Assembly: GCA_001600615.1 (NCBI GenBank)
Contig: BCKK01000011.1
Span: 186,001 to 250,000, forward strand
Reading direction: 5' to 3'
DNA from: Dioszegia crocea
Lineage: Eukaryota; Basidiomycota; Tremellomycetes; Tremellales; Bulleribasidiaceae
Length of the DNA: 64,000 bases
In this document: piece by piece, positions 11,093-22,199 of the stretch
Position numbering within the stretch: the first letter of the stretch is position 1
Layout of the letters: each line of letters opens with the position of its first letter
Notes under the pieces: model-generated
The model's input: only the letters and a program-made list of their open reading frames with translations
Database searches by the model: none
What the model was told of the DNA's origin: nothing
Program-made: the position numbers and the translations under genes

Positions 11093-11536
11093 ATGTCCAC
11101 TGTCGACAGCGTCCCGTTCGTCTTGTTCAACCCCGACAGTTTCGACAAGGACTCCGTCGAGGAGCCAATGCTCTACTGGGTCGTCGATCCCAAAGGCTCT
11201 ACGACCGCAAGCAGCCTTATACCCTGGTGGAAGCGCATGGATGGGAAACTCACAGACTACCTCTTCTCCAAGTCCAACCCCGACTCCAACAATCCCGGTG
11301 TCTCCACCTGGGAGAGGAAGCAGTTCAAGGAGGTCACCAAGGCCAAGTTACTGGAGTTCCTGGATGAGACGCGAGCAGCCAGTCAGTGCACAGCCCAAGT
11401 CGACATGGCGGCCACTGCAGTCGTGACCACGAAGAAGGAGCGCGACCAGACATTCGCGAAGATCTACCAGGATCGCGGCAGGGCGCCGGGGGGAACGGTG
11501 CCAACCCATCAGTTGTATCTTGGGCAGGATGAGTAG
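11093..11536 (+). CDS. Hypothetical protein, 147 residues
   Basis: This is an intact single-exon gene of unknown function. It starts MSTVDSVPFVLFNPDSFDKD, has no signal peptide or membrane segment, and is probably cytosolic. A segment WERKQFKEVTKAKLLEFLDE resembles FTDLQVTKEQLLAILKGELK of the 165-residue protein at 13957. The two also have matching upstream blocks, so they are probably diverged paralogues. A pyrimidine-rich, AC-rich leader precedes the ATG. The gene shares the 10-15 kb accessory-looking stretch with a dehydrogenase gene. Confidence 0.6.
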   Translation: MSTVDSVPFVLFNPDSFDKDSVEEPMLYWVVDPKGSTTASSLIPWWKRMDGKLTDYLFSKSNPDSNNPGVSTWERKQFKEVTKAKLLEFLDETRAASQCTAQVDMAATAVVTTKKERDQTFAKIYQDRGRAPGGTVPTHQLYLGQDE

Positions 11537-11997
11537 CTAGCATAGATTGAGGGGAATATGCGCATTCTTCCCCTGCATCTTGTTACCCATATGTTCCATA
11601 TCTTCATCATGCAGTCTCCTCTCGTTCCCTGCGAGACACCAGCATCGCGATGCTGTTGCCCGATTCTTCCCGATTGTGAAGGCCGAGATGATCAGATAAC
11701 GTCACGTCAACTCAAGTCTTTGATATGAATCGTGATGAGAGGAGAAGTCCAGGACGCGCACCTCGCAGCATTAGAGCGTGTCGGAGCGCCTGGGTAATGG
11801 CTTCTCAGGCCTCCTGCGACCCGGCCAAAAGCCCGCGATAGGTTTCACCAATTTGGCTTCTCGTGACGATGAGTGAGCACTGAGATCAGACTGAGTGAGT
11901 GTGACGCCCCAGTGTGTCAAGGCGGGTCCAAGAGAAATGGAGAAAGATGAGTATATATAAGCTCAGCATAGAAACAGCCTAGTTTACCGTATCGATG
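11537..11997. other. Intergenic with an orphan TATA box
   Basis: This separates the 147-residue gene from the 3' end of the dehydrogenase gene. It contains a plus-strand TATATATAA at 11952-11960 in a context like that of the promoters at 10.95 and 13.81 kb, but no plausible plus-strand gene follows. Confidence 0.4.
11952..11960 (+). promoter_or_regulatory. TATA box candidate without a gene
   Basis: TATATATAAGCTCAGC points into the 3' end of the minus-strand dehydrogenase gene. It may be a leftover promoter from a lost third copy of the flanking small genes. Confidence 0.3.
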
Positions 11998-13182
11998 TCA
12001 AGCCACTGGGACCATACCCGGCGCAAACTTCCGGAAGTCGCCACACACGTCCCGCCAGAGGCTATTGCCGCACTGAACCCCCTCCGGAGTGTTCAACCAA
12101 GGCAGGCGCACGTTGTGTGGTTCACAATCCTCGTAGAACTAAGATCGATCAGCTTCGTACCAAGCCACAAGAGGAGTAGACTCACATCAACCGATTTTTC
12201 CCCCTTGAGCATAGCACTGGTGATGTTACGCGCGCCCTGCTCAGCGGTCCGACCCAGCATCCGCACCATAGTCCTCATAGCCAGATTCTGATCCTTGAAG
12301 AAGGGCGAAATGACCAAGCCGGGAGCAGCGTCAATGAAGGCGATCTTGGGGTATTGGAGAATGAGTTTGCGGATCATAATGTGGAGAAGGAGCTGAGCGA
12401 TCAGCATAATTCCACTCGAATGGCACATTGAGAGACGATTAGACTCACCTTGCTCTCGTTATAGCGCTCCGACTCTCTATAGCTCCCCGCTGCATCCACA
12501 CTCTCCAGCGGCTTCTCCGAGTCGATCTTACTGGTATCGGCGACTTCTACCAGGATGGTGCCGGTGTAGACGATCCGAGCTGGGAAGACACTCGGCAAGC
12601 CTTGAGTGAGGGGCAAGGGTTGGTCGGTGGTTCGGTCCAGAACTGGCGCTAGGAGGAGCGAGAGGAGTACTGGTGAGAGGAAGTTGACCTGGGTACTGTG
12701 TGATTGTAAGCGGAGAAACATATACGGAGACATGACAGTACATACACCACCTCATGCCCGTCCGCAGTGAAGATCTCCTTGGGCGAACCGAAGAGCCCAG
12801 CATTCATAGCCACCCCATCAAGGCGATCAAGCGCAGCCGCCCTTTCAGCCAGAGCGACGACACTGGCAAACGAGGCCATGTCGACCTGCCAGACCTCGAT
12901 GTGGATGGCTTTGGTAAGGCGGGACAGGATAGTCTCCTTGGCTTCTTCGCCAGAGGAGGTGTTCCTCACGGCGAGAATGAGCTTGGCGGGTCCGCAAGCT
13001 GCGAGCTGGTGTGCGATTTCGAGACCTATGCCTATTACCATCAGCATACGTAAAGCACAGTAGTGATATGACTGACCACTGTTGGCTCCTGTGATCATGA
13101 AGACTCGACCGGAAAGGTCAGACTCGGGAAGCGGAGGCAGAGTGCGGAGCTGGCTGCAGATGAAGCGGGTGAGGAAAGGCAT
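11998..13182 (-). CDS. Short-chain dehydrogenase/reductase
   Basis: This is an NAD(P)-dependent oxidoreductase of the retinol dehydrogenase/WW-oxidoreductase-like type, 328 residues from five exons (13182-13077, 13031-12746, 12695-12449, 12392-12186, 12138-11998). The Rossmann motif TGANSGIGLEIAH is rebuilt across the first intron. LILAVRN places an Arg where NADP is usually preferred. NAG appears as AMNAGLFG, and the catalytic Tyr-x3-Lys is YNESK. The segment that normally holds the catalytic Ser reads RIVYTGT, so the Ser may be replaced by Thr. The C-terminal exon adds a tail ending in GMVPVA. Substrate unknown. It sits between the two paralogous small genes, on the opposite strand. Confidence 0.85.
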
Positions 13183-13725
13183 GTTGGATCGTGTAATTGG
13201 ATCGTGGGTTGTATCTGAGGTTGAGTTTCGACCTCCATGGTGAGAGCGAATATGATATGTGTATAAAGTAAAACGCTGTTGTTGATGTGGTGTGACCTCG
13301 GGCTCGGAGTCGCGACCTGCTTTCAAAGGCAAATCAAAGGCATTGATGGATAGCAGAGATGTCCGATGGCCGAATGGAGGTCCGAGCCGCCGCGCCGACC
13401 GTCGGGCCGACTCGGCCGAGGTGGAGGTCGGCTTTGGAATTTGGCTCATACGGACACTCCGCCCAAACAGCCCTGTCAACCAATGTCGAATGAGCGCACT
13501 CCATACGGAATTGCTTCTCCTTCAGGCTGCAATCGCATATTTCGGTGCGGATAGGCATCCTGGTGTTACGGGTTCGAATGTGTTATGACATCCCAAACGT
13601 GGAGAAGCACTGGACAACTTCTTCGCATTGGCTTCTCCAGAATTCAGCCGGGGACCGGCTCGCACATGCTTCGACAAGAAGAACGCTTCTTGGCTTCAGG
13701 GGTCAGCTGGAACACATCTTGACAG

Positions 13726-13738
13726 CCCCGTGTGGAGC
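13726..13738 (+). repeat. Promoter block shared with 10863-10875
   Basis: This is the second copy of CCCCGTGTGGAGC and its flanks, 231 bases before the start of the 165-residue gene. Confidence 0.6.
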
Positions 13739-13811
13739 GTAGCTCAAAGGATGTCACTTCTCTGGTCGTCTACTTCCTGTGGTGACCTGACGCCCATATT
13801 GAGCTGCGATG

Positions 13812-13819
13812 TATATAAG
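13812..13819 (+). promoter_or_regulatory. TATA box candidate
   Basis: TATATAAG lies about 145 bases upstream of the ATG at 13957 and within the promoter related to that of the gene at 11093. Confidence 0.5.
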
Positions 13820-13956
13820 CTGGACCCACCCCCCCGTAATCTCAATCTTTCCATCCACGATCTCATACTTGGAAGCTTCGACATCCCAGTCCGCATACCA
13901 TACCACATCCTCCATACTCATTCCCGATCACTACGCCAACTCCCTACTCCTCTATC

Positions 13957-14454
13957 ATGACCAACCTCCCCAGCTACGGCTCTGTCATCGTGATGAAGTG
14001 CATTGACGATGAGTCTCAGGGCCATGGCAACGTATGCTACAAGACCGCCGACCGACGCGTCTACGTTGGCTTCCGCACTGACGGCCCCGATGCCAGCATC
14101 ACCCGCACCTTGGTCACTCGTTCTCTCGGGAAACTCCGCGACATTTTGTGGACTCACACGGGACCGGATGGTTCCCTTGTGTTCACCGACTTACAGGTCA
14201 CCAAGGAGCAGCTGCTGGCCATCTTGAAGGGGGAGCTCAAAGAGATGGAGATGGCGGGCGAGGTCACTGCAGGGACTTATGTCCTCGACGAGAAGAATAC
14301 GGGTGTCGTGGGCAGTGACGGGGAATTCGAAACGGCGATGAAAGACTCGGAGAGCTCCCACACCGATCGCCAGAAGAAGGGGACGCAGAGGCAGGGTGGC
14401 CTAGCGGGCTGCGGTTCGAAGGACATCTTCCACGTCAAGCGAAACAAGCTGTAG
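13957..14454 (+). CDS. Hypothetical protein, 165 residues
   Basis: This is an intact single-exon gene of unknown function. It starts MTNLPSYGSVIVMKCIDDES and has no signal peptide. The middle contains LGKLRDILWTHTGPDGSLVF and VTKEQLLAILKGELKEMEMA, and the C-terminus is Lys/Gly-rich (HVKRNKL). It is likely a diverged paralogue of the gene at 11093, judging by the shared promoter block at equal distance and the VTKxxLLxxL segment. Overall protein similarity is low, so the relation is an inference. Confidence 0.6.
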   Translation: MTNLPSYGSVIVMKCIDDESQGHGNVCYKTADRRVYVGFRTDGPDASITRTLVTRSLGKLRDILWTHTGPDGSLVFTDLQVTKEQLLAILKGELKEMEMAGEVTAGTYVLDEKNTGVVGSDGEFETAMKDSESSHTDRQKKGTQRQGGLAGCGSKDIFHVKRNKL

Positions 14455-15104
14455 GGTGATAATACCGAATGAGCTTTTGACTCCGACCAACCCCATCATA
14501 CTTGCCCATACCCCATTGTACCAATGCACCACTGCTTTTGAGCACGACTCGGTTATCTGGGATTATGCGAACTCCCACTAGTGTTCAGGTTCGTCATATA
14601 TCCTTAGTATCCAGACGAGGCGTCAGTGAGGTCAGCAATGACGAGGAGATGCACTGCGTCGCCTGGCGCTGAACGATCAGTAAAGTCGTCAATCGGCTAT
14701 TCAGTGAATTGAACATTATCGACATCAATCAGTTGAGCTTCGAGATACTTCGGGACAATGATGCTGTCCACTCGTGGGCTTCAGCACCCGCTATATGACT
14801 AAGGCCTCCATACTCCTTCTCGACCTGATAAATCACTCCTGATTTACCACCCTCGTCCTCTTCCACTGTGAAAGTCAGCTACTGGTCATGAAGATGTGAT
14901 CTTGCCTCGGAAGCTATATGAGTAAGAGGAAACAGAAGGGAAATGCTTGAGGATGATCCCGCCTACAACGCCATTCCTCCTACAGACGATGCCGCCCCGA
15001 ATGATCATCTAGCCCGGACATTCCCAACACCTCCTCCCCTCGCAACAACCCGACATTCCCAGATCCCGCGATACCCAATCCTCAACACGTCAAAGGAAAG
15101 AGAC
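14455..15104. other. Intergenic, convergent
   Basis: This lies between the stops of the 165-residue gene and Pab2. Open frames are short and lack recognisable motifs. I see no gene. Confidence 0.45.
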
Positions 15105-15884
15105 TCACCGTCCTCTTGCCCTAAATGGCCGTCCCCTCCCCCTGCCTCGTCCTCTACCCCGATTTGTCATGTTCATCCCAGGCACATTTGTCCGTTTCTC
15201 CTTGACCTAAAATATCAGCTCATACCCTTCCCCCTATCCCGTCGGACATACCGATAATAATCGTCCGCGGAACATGCTATCATTCAACACTACAGCATTT
15301 GCCACAATGGACGGTTCGGCAAATTCGACATAGGCGTATCTGACAATTAGCCTTCATATCTGTAGAAAAGAGCGCAGACTTACCCCTTTGGATGTCCAGT
15401 AAATTTATCGCATAATATCGTGACTCTGTTGATTGTTCCACACGCTTGGAAATGCGCCTGGATCTCTTCTGGTGTTGCTCCATAATCCACCTAGGGGTAT
15501 CAGCTAAATGCCATCGACGATGTGATTGGAGCAGCTCACATTTCCAATATACACACTTCGAGCATCTACAGCTGCTGGTTCGTCCTCCATTACTGCGTCT
15601 GGGTCATCATCTTCGCCTTGCAAAGCGGACGATGATGCGTTTTTGGTTGATTCTAGCTGGAGGAATTAGCTTTGGCCTCGATGCACCATTATACCGGTAA
15701 CGAATGTACTGTGGGAAAGCTTACCGCATTCTTCTCATCTTCCATCTTCTTCAGTCTTTCCTGCATCAAGGCCAATTCCTTGTCATATCAGCCTTAGATT
15801 CGCAGACCAGGGACAGAGGAAACCTACCTCATCGACATCAACATCTTCGTCGATAGCGGGCGATGATTCTCGTAGCTCGGACAT
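15105..15884 (-). CDS. PAB2: Nuclear poly(A)-binding protein (PABPN1/Pab2 type)
   Basis: The protein binds poly(A) tails in the nucleus and acts in polyadenylation control and RNA decay. Six exons (15884-15828, 15778-15725, 15656-15540, 15490-15384, 15339-15252, 15206-15105) give 174 residues. Order: an acidic N-terminus, a short coiled coil ([16 protein letters not shown]), one RRM with RNP2 [16 protein letters not shown] and RNP1 [13 protein letters not shown], the KRTNVPGM linker, and an RG-rich tail ending GRPFRARGR, as expected for arginine methylation. The last frame could be extended by a further splice because GTGAGT overlaps the TGA; the direct stop is the simpler reading. It is divergent from the ATP synthase subunit d gene. 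Confidence 0.93.
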
Positions 15885-16218
15885 ATTTGAGTAGCAAGCT
15901 TCAGGATCCGATACTGTCGATCAACTGATACAGAGACGGTGTATACAGGTGGAGTATTGGGGGTGTATATAAGTTGAACTTCACATGAGCTCAGCGGCCA
16001 AAACAAAGCAGAGCCAAAAGCCAAGTGCCACAAGGCGGCGTTAGCCGAAAGTCAGGACTCCGATTACTTCCGCTCTCATTCAGGGTCCTTTGCAGATGCT
16101 ATAGCTATAGCTGTTGATCTAATACACCTCCTATCACCTCCTATAGGATCTGTAAGTACAGCCACTGCAGCGGATACGCTCAACCGCGCGGATACTCACT
16201 GACAAAGCAGCCCCAAAA
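15885..16218. promoter_or_regulatory. Divergent promoter Pab2 / ATP synthase subunit d
   Basis: This stretch of 334 bases contains TGTATATAAG near 15962 on the plus strand. A second intron-like GTAAGT...CAG pattern just before the ATG at 16219 may be a leader intron. Confidence 0.4.
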
Positions 16219-16933
16219 ATGTCCGCTGCAACCCGCACAGCATCCGCTTCTGTCGTGCGTTTTTTCACCTATCCCCGCTATCCCTCGCCCTCAGCTTACT
16301 GACCCACAGGACTGGTCCAAGATCTACACCGGTCTAGGCCTCGGCAAAGAGACCATCACCTCTCTACAGGAATTCCGCGCGCGCCACACTACCGCCGCCA
16401 ACCGCAATGCCGCTCTCAAGGCAACCACCCCCGAGATTGACATTTCGCACTACAAGTCTTTGTTAAAAGACCAGTCGGCCGTTCAGAATGCCGAGAAGGT
16501 GTTGAGGGAATTCAAGGCGGTGGATTACGATGTGACCAAGATTAGCTCGGCGGTGGATGCGTTCAAGGGCAAGGCAGTCGAGGCTGCTAAGGCTACGCTG
16601 AAGAAGATTGAGACTGAGGAGGCGAGCTTGAAGGATACTTTGGCCAACATTCAGGAGGCTAGGCCGTTTGAGGATTTGACTGTGAGTTGCAGCAGATTGG
16701 GCATCGATCCTCTGATGGGGTATTGGAAGTGGTTGCTGTCAAAATGAATTCAGGCTGACACTCCAGGTCACTGAAGTCGCTCACGCACGACCCGAAATCA
16801 GCAAGGCTGTCGAGACAATGATCAAGAAGGGCAAGTGGACCGTGCCAGGCTACAGGGTGAGTGTGCTGAGCTGCGGCTCATGGATCATGCTGACGATTCG
16901 CAGGAGAAGTTCGGAGAGTTCTCGCTCATGTAG
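16219..16933 (+). CDS. ATP7: Mitochondrial F1Fo ATP synthase subunit d
   Basis: This is a peripheral-stalk subunit of the mitochondrial ATP synthase. Four exons (16219-16254, 16310-16681, 16767-16856, 16904-16933) give 175 residues, the normal size. The first 12 residues (MSAATRTASASV) lead into DWSKIYTGLGLGKETITSL. The core is helical and Lys/Ala-rich. The end, GKWTVPGYREKFGEFSLM, is the conserved subunit d C-terminus, rebuilt over the last intron. It is divergent from Pab2. Confidence 0.93.
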
Positions 16934-17638
16934 AGAAATTACCAGACATGCATGTTTGGGAATTTCGGACTGCAGGAGGCACTACAGCAGCGCATCCTGA
17001 CTATCCAGGGAGGTATCGAGACTGACTGCAGGTACATGATCAAAGTCTATTAAATTCGAGGAGCGACACTCGTCAGTGGTTCTTTAACGCCAATCCCATC
17101 CATCACAAAGTTGAGGCCGAGAGGCCAATTCCTTCCAGTACAAGGTTGGGGGTGAGAGAAATCTGTCGACGTCTCCCGGGCGAACGTAGGCATATCATAG
17201 GAGATATGGTATCGCGGATAGAGTGCAGGGGAGATAGTCTGTGACCGATAATTGGACTCGGACGCCAGTCGAGTCAGCGAGATTGGAGGCTGGGGAATAT
17301 CGAGTGTCGGTGTGGCCACGATCGACTCGAGCCACATCTCCTAAGTCGCCAACAGATCTTCCATCACCATTATTGCTCTCATCTAAGATCCCAGCCATAC
17401 CTCCACCCACGAACTCCCAAGCGGGACCTAAATATGAAACCAGCCTAGCGTGAGATCTGAAACCGACCTGTCCCTGTCCCTGTCCGCCTCTTCCCAAAGC
17501 TTATTTCACAGCCATATAAGAGGCCAAAGGAGGGCCGAGCGCGGATGAGTGTGGGGTGGGACACACTCATTTCCTTCTTCCCCTCTTCCCCCTTCCCCCT
17601 TCCTTCTGCCCATCATCCCTACTGACTCACTCACTTCA
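16934..17638. other. Intergenic, promoter of the eIF4E-like gene
   Basis: The left part is the 3' flank of ATP7. The right part holds CCATATAAGAGG near 17513 and a CCTTCCCC-rich leader before the ATG at 17639. Open frames on the minus strand here lack domain signals. Confidence 0.4.
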
Positions 17639-20600
17639 ATGCCTAGTCATCGACCACCATCCTCATCCCCTCCGCCCACCTACTACAGCGGCACAGCCAC
17701 AGTAACCTCATCATCCCCCCGAAAACCCATCATCATGTCGTCTTCCCCACCAGGTGATCTCTTCACCACAGTGCCCCTGATCTACCCCTCCCACCCTCGC
17801 CTCATGCCCACTCCCTTGCCGCCGGTGCCGGTACCGGTCGAGAAAGTGCGACCGCGACTCGATCACCCTTTACCGGCTCGGTCCGACTTCATTTCTGCCG
17901 CATTGCGCAAACCGGCGGATTACGCGCGGATCTTTCAAGCGCTAAGGGATCACGATCGGAACGAGGCGAGCAAGAGGTCATATTCGTATGACGGATACGA
18001 TGTGCCTATACAATCTAGGTATGACCCAGTGAGGGATATGATGATGGCTCTGCCTAGGGCTGATCCGGAGCCCACATTTGGGGAAAAAGAGGATGAGGCG
18101 GAAGGGAGTACATCGCCTGGATTGGGGTTGATGCACATGGAGGTCAAGGAGGAAATGGAGGATGAAGATGATGATGAGCCCGTCACGCCATCAGCCAAGA
18201 GAAACAAAAAGACCAAGAAGAAGAAGAAGGGAAAGAAGAGTGTGGAGGGTGGACAAGGGAGTGAGGCTGTGTTGGAGGATGAAGAGGCGGAAATGGAAGC
18301 GGCAGTAGCGGCGATTGTGGCTATGGACGTAGAGGTGGATGTTCTGGGAAGTGCCGTTCGGGCCAAGGAGTCAAGGTTTGGTGTTTCGACTTTGATCAAG
18401 GAGGTGGACGATGGGGATTCTGATGATGATGATTCTCGAACCGTCATGCCGGCTGACGAGACGACTCCTAAGGCCATCGGTGGGGAAGAGACGCCGAAAG
18501 TGAGTTGCCTATGCTTTGAAGAGAGACTTGACTGATTATGTGACAGTCGTCAACCCCACCAGTCATTGCGGCTGGTACCATCCCGTCAGCCACGGTCTTC
18601 CGACCGCCCATCCCTCCATTCCCTACTGGCAGCATCGGTCGGAAGGCGATCCGAACCGTCAATCCCCCAGTCTCTCCTCTCACACCATTACCGCCAGTCA
18701 TAGTCCAGCAGCCTCCGACTCCCACCCTTCCTGCTGGCGGTTTTCCCTCTTCCGGCAAGGCAGACCTACCCCTCCCTCCTTCAAGGCCTGTTGATGATGT
18801 CCCCTCTCCGACGATCGACGCATCCCCATCCCCCCCTCTCCCCACTCGTGACGAAGACATCATCACGTCAGCCAGTATCGACCCCGACACGCCCTACCTC
18901 CTCTTAGATGGCAGTGTGCTTCTAGGCATAACGGTCAATCTCCCTGCCAATCTCACCCCTCCCACCCGTCCACCCCGACCCATCACTCCCGATCTCAGGC
19001 CCTTCTACTCTCCCCCCGAATTAGCTTCTCCGCCAACCGAAACCTCCCCGTCAGACTCTCAGAGCCCCGCGTCACAATCGAGCACAACCCCACCACCAGA
19101 CACTCAACAGACCCCCACGGCATCTCCAGACCATCCCCCTTCACCCGAACTCCTCACGCCGGCCGATACCCCGGTTGCCGTACTCCCTTTCATCAATGTC
19201 TCATCGCACGATGATGAACCTGCCGGTCGGGTCTCTCCAACACCTACCGAGACTGACGAAAGCGACCATAGTCCTACTCCTCCCCTTGTCGGTCTAGGCA
19301 TTAAAGGTGGTCTAGACCCACGAAGTACCTCATCAATGGATGATGATATCTCCGCTGCTGAATTAGAGCAATTGACAAGTTTCGCTCCGAGGCCTGAGCA
19401 ATCTGAATCCTTCACTTCGGGACCTGATACCGAGGAGCCCTCGACCTACTCTGCACCCATCACGCCTCCACTCACCACCCCTACCCTTGCCGCCTATACT
19501 CCCCCAACGATCGCCCACCCCATCCCGAGGGAAGAGCCCTCTACCTACTCGGCACCTATCACGCCACCCCTCACCACCCCTACCCTCACCGCCTACACTC
19601 CACCAATCATCGCTCATCCCATCCCAAGCTCGCAACTCCTCTCTTCTCTCCTTCCCCCGAATCGTTACTTAAGCCCTGTGCCCACCTTACCAGGCTCTCC
19701 ACTCCGAAACGAGGTCAAATCCTTCTCTCCCTCATCGACCGACTGCGCTACCGCCCAAGCTTGGAGTTTATACTTCAGCGACTCGGACAAAACCCGTGCC
19801 CCACTCCGACGGGCCAATACCCTAGCTGCTGCCGCACAAGGTATCCCCACACCCTCTGCTGTGGCGTACCAAGACAATCTCGTTCCGATGTTTACGGCCG
19901 ATAACCTCGTCGATCTCTTCGGATCTTGGAAAGCCCTTCGGCGGCAGATAGCACATGCTACTCGAAGGTCTATCGAGCCATCTGGAACCGAGATGAAGGT
20001 TGGCGAGATGGGATTGGGTCTGCATCACATGAGCGAGGATAATAACTTTCATTTCTTTCGGAAAGGGGTGAAACCTATGTGGGAAGATCCGCTATGCGCC
20101 AAGGGCGGCAAGTTTTTGTTTGCGGGTAAAGGTGAACTTGTAAGTTATGCCAGTCTCTGCGGAATTAGAGTGACCAAAGCTGACACCCATAGATGGATTC
20201 AATCTTCTTCGACTTTGTAATCCTACTCCTTACCGATTCTCTATCTCTCTCATGCCCACCCCCAGTCAACTCTCAATCTGAAATACTCGGCATTTCCCTC
20301 TCTAGACGAGGAACCAATACCCGCCTTGAAGTCTGGCTCGGAGGTCCCAATCCACCCGATATCGCCTGGGTGCGTAAAGTGCAGGAAGTCTTCATGAATG
20401 AGACAAAGGGCGGACGGGCGGATTCAAAAGGAGAGAAAGTGTTTGATTATCAGGCGTTTCACGGTACGACTTTCGCCAGGAGAGATAGGGGTGGGGGTCC
20501 CGGTGGGGGGTTGAGCAGGACGGGATCGGGCGCTGGGATCGGGTCCGGGGCCGCCCCGAATGTCGGTGGGATCAGTCGGACTGGTTCTGGAGCTGGGATT

Positions 20601-21401
20601 GGAACTGCGCCGTTGCTTGGAGGACATAGTAGGACTGGATCGGGGTCTGGGATGAGCTCCACGCCGTCACTTGGAGGACATAGCAGGATGGGATCTGGGT
20701 CTGGGATCGGCGCTGCGCCTTTGGTCGGATCAATCACTCGGACAGGATCCGGAGCTGGAATGGGGGCGGAGTCAGGGAATGGGATGATGCCGTCGGGCAA
20801 TATGGCTCAGGCTAATTCGGGTGCTACAGGCGATATCGCCAGACGTGGAAGTGGCGTAATGAGCGCGGCGCCAGAATCCGGTGGATGGGGCGGAGGGATG
20901 TCGGACGGCCTCCGTGTAGGCGACTCACGTGCTCTGAGCGTTATGGCAAGGGAGGGATCGTTTAGCGGGAAAGCTCCATCAGGACGTGGAGGAGTTACAA
21001 GCGGAGGAGTCCGGCTGGGGCCAGGGGTCAATAAGGGTGGTGAAGGTCGAATGGGAGATTCGGGTTGGTCAGGTCCGAGTCCTAGTCCAGGTCCAGGTCC
21101 GGGTTCAGGTGGTATGGCCACGGGTGGTCTGAACAGGCCGATCCCAACCGGCGGCTGGGTAATTGCTACTCGGACAGAATCAGGACCCGGACATCCCCGA
21201 TACAACCCCCCCACGCCAATGGGTCCAGAGCCCGTCGGTCGAGGTGTTGTAGGTAGGGCTGGACAGGCCATGGGAGTAGGTAATGGGCTTGGACAAGGAG
21301 GGTTGAAGAAGGCTCAACCTGGGGATAAAATCGCGAGGACGATGAGTGCTGGAGGCAATGATTTGACCGTTAAGAAGGGAGGAAGGGAGTTGGATGAGTA
21401 G
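17639..21401 (+). CDS. Giant eIF4E-domain protein with long disordered arms
   Basis: Three exons (17639-18499, 18547-20139, 20193-21401) give 1220 residues. Residues 1-640 or so are Pro/Ser/Thr-rich with acidic and Lys-rich patches (KKTKKKKKGKKS) and two near-identical EEPSTYSAPITPPLTTPTLA units. An eIF4E-like fold follows at about 640-870: AWSLYFSDSDK, FTADNLVDLFGSWKALRRQI, FHFFRKGVKPMWEDPLCAKG, then SEILGISLSRRGTNTRLEVW, matching the order of cap-binding family landmarks including the invariant PMWED. The C-terminal 330 residues are Gly/Ser-rich with several RTGSG-type repeats. Standard eIF4E is about 200-250 residues, so this is probably a regulatory cap-binding or eIF4E-competing protein rather than the housekeeping factor; that role is inference. 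Confidence 0.8.
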
Positions 21402-21680
21402 GGGTGGAAAGGGATGCTGGGTTTTATGTGCGGGTATCAATGGCTACAGAGGGGTTGTACATAGTATATTGAGACAGTATAGATTTAGGTCAAGAAGGAG
21501 GAAAAGGAAGGAGTAGAATTGTAGAATATAGAGACGTCGACGGCGGGTAAGATACGTAGAAGAACCAAAAGTACAAAATAGGTCTAATTCATGTATGATT
21601 CATAATCATCTAATTGACATGGAAAACCTGTAAAAAGAGGTAGATGATAACGCCTGTCCAATGCAGGGTGGAATGTCCCA

Positions 21681-22199
21681 CTAGTTGAGACCCTCCCGAT
21701 CCCACCTTCTCATCTGCCCAAAGTCCCCAGACTCGCTCTCAACTTCAGCGATCCTCCTTGCCCAAAAGCCATACGTCCGCCGATCCCCTACCGCTTCTAG
21801 ATCCCTGCCATGACATCTCGCCCACGCCTCCCCTCCCGGCCCGAATTCCAAGACTATGTCCCCATCATGATTCTCGCTGCCATGACGAGGCATGCTAGTG
21901 AGACGTAAGGACTGAGACGTTCTCCTATTCTTGCGAATTTGAAAAAGAGTCCAAGGAAACTGGGTTAAATCAGCTCGTAGTCTAAACAGGTACATCGGCG
22001 CAACTCGGAGGTGGACTAATGGTAAGGGTGGGCTGATGGTAAGGGATCCTAAGATCCGAATGGAACAACGCCGAACATTTAAAACCCGTTCCTCCCGTCT
22101 CTTCCCCCTTTGTTGCCAGGCATTAATCCAATTGACGGAAGTACAAGACTCACCCTTCTCTATTCCGGTCGATAAGGCTCGGCGCAGTCCCGCGGACAT
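21681..22199 (-). CDS. Hypothetical protein, possible mitochondrial presequence
   Basis: Two exons (22199-22154 and 22048-21681) join in frame to 137 residues. The N-terminus [11 protein letters not shown] is Arg-rich and amphipathic, like a mitochondrial targeting sequence. The body contains [39 protein letters not shown] and a charged C-terminus ending DREGLN. I do not recognise the family. A small mitoribosomal or other mitochondrial protein is plausible but not shown. It is convergent with the eIF4E-like gene, 279 bases away. Confidence 0.55.
   Translation of the reverse strand: MSAGLRRALSTGIEKGESCTSVNWINAWQQRGKRREERVLNVRRCSIRILGSLTISPPLPLVHLRVAPMYLFRLRADLTQFPWTLFQIRKNRRTSQSLRLTSMPRHGSENHDGDIVLEFGPGGEAWARCHGRDLEAVGDRRTYGFWARRIAEVESESGDFGQMRRWDREGLN

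Larger units (their letters stand above)
13183..13956. promoter_or_regulatory. Divergent promoter region of dehydrogenase and 165-residue gene
   Basis: The right half contains the block shared with 10.86 kb and a TATATAAG at 13812-13819, about 145 bases before the ATG at 13957. The left half is the dehydrogenase promoter. No further gene is visible. Confidence 0.45.

Noticed and set aside
11995..12291. Plus-strand 98-codon frame after the orphan TATA box
   Set aside because: It overlaps confirmed exons of the minus-strand dehydrogenase and shows no similarity to the flanking small genes.
13560..13585. GGTTCGAATG as a tRNA B box
   Set aside because: There is no matching A box or foldable arms around it.
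17050..17497. Minus-strand frames between ATP7 and the eIF4E-like gene
   Set aside because: Overlapping frames without motifs, in a region better explained as promoter.
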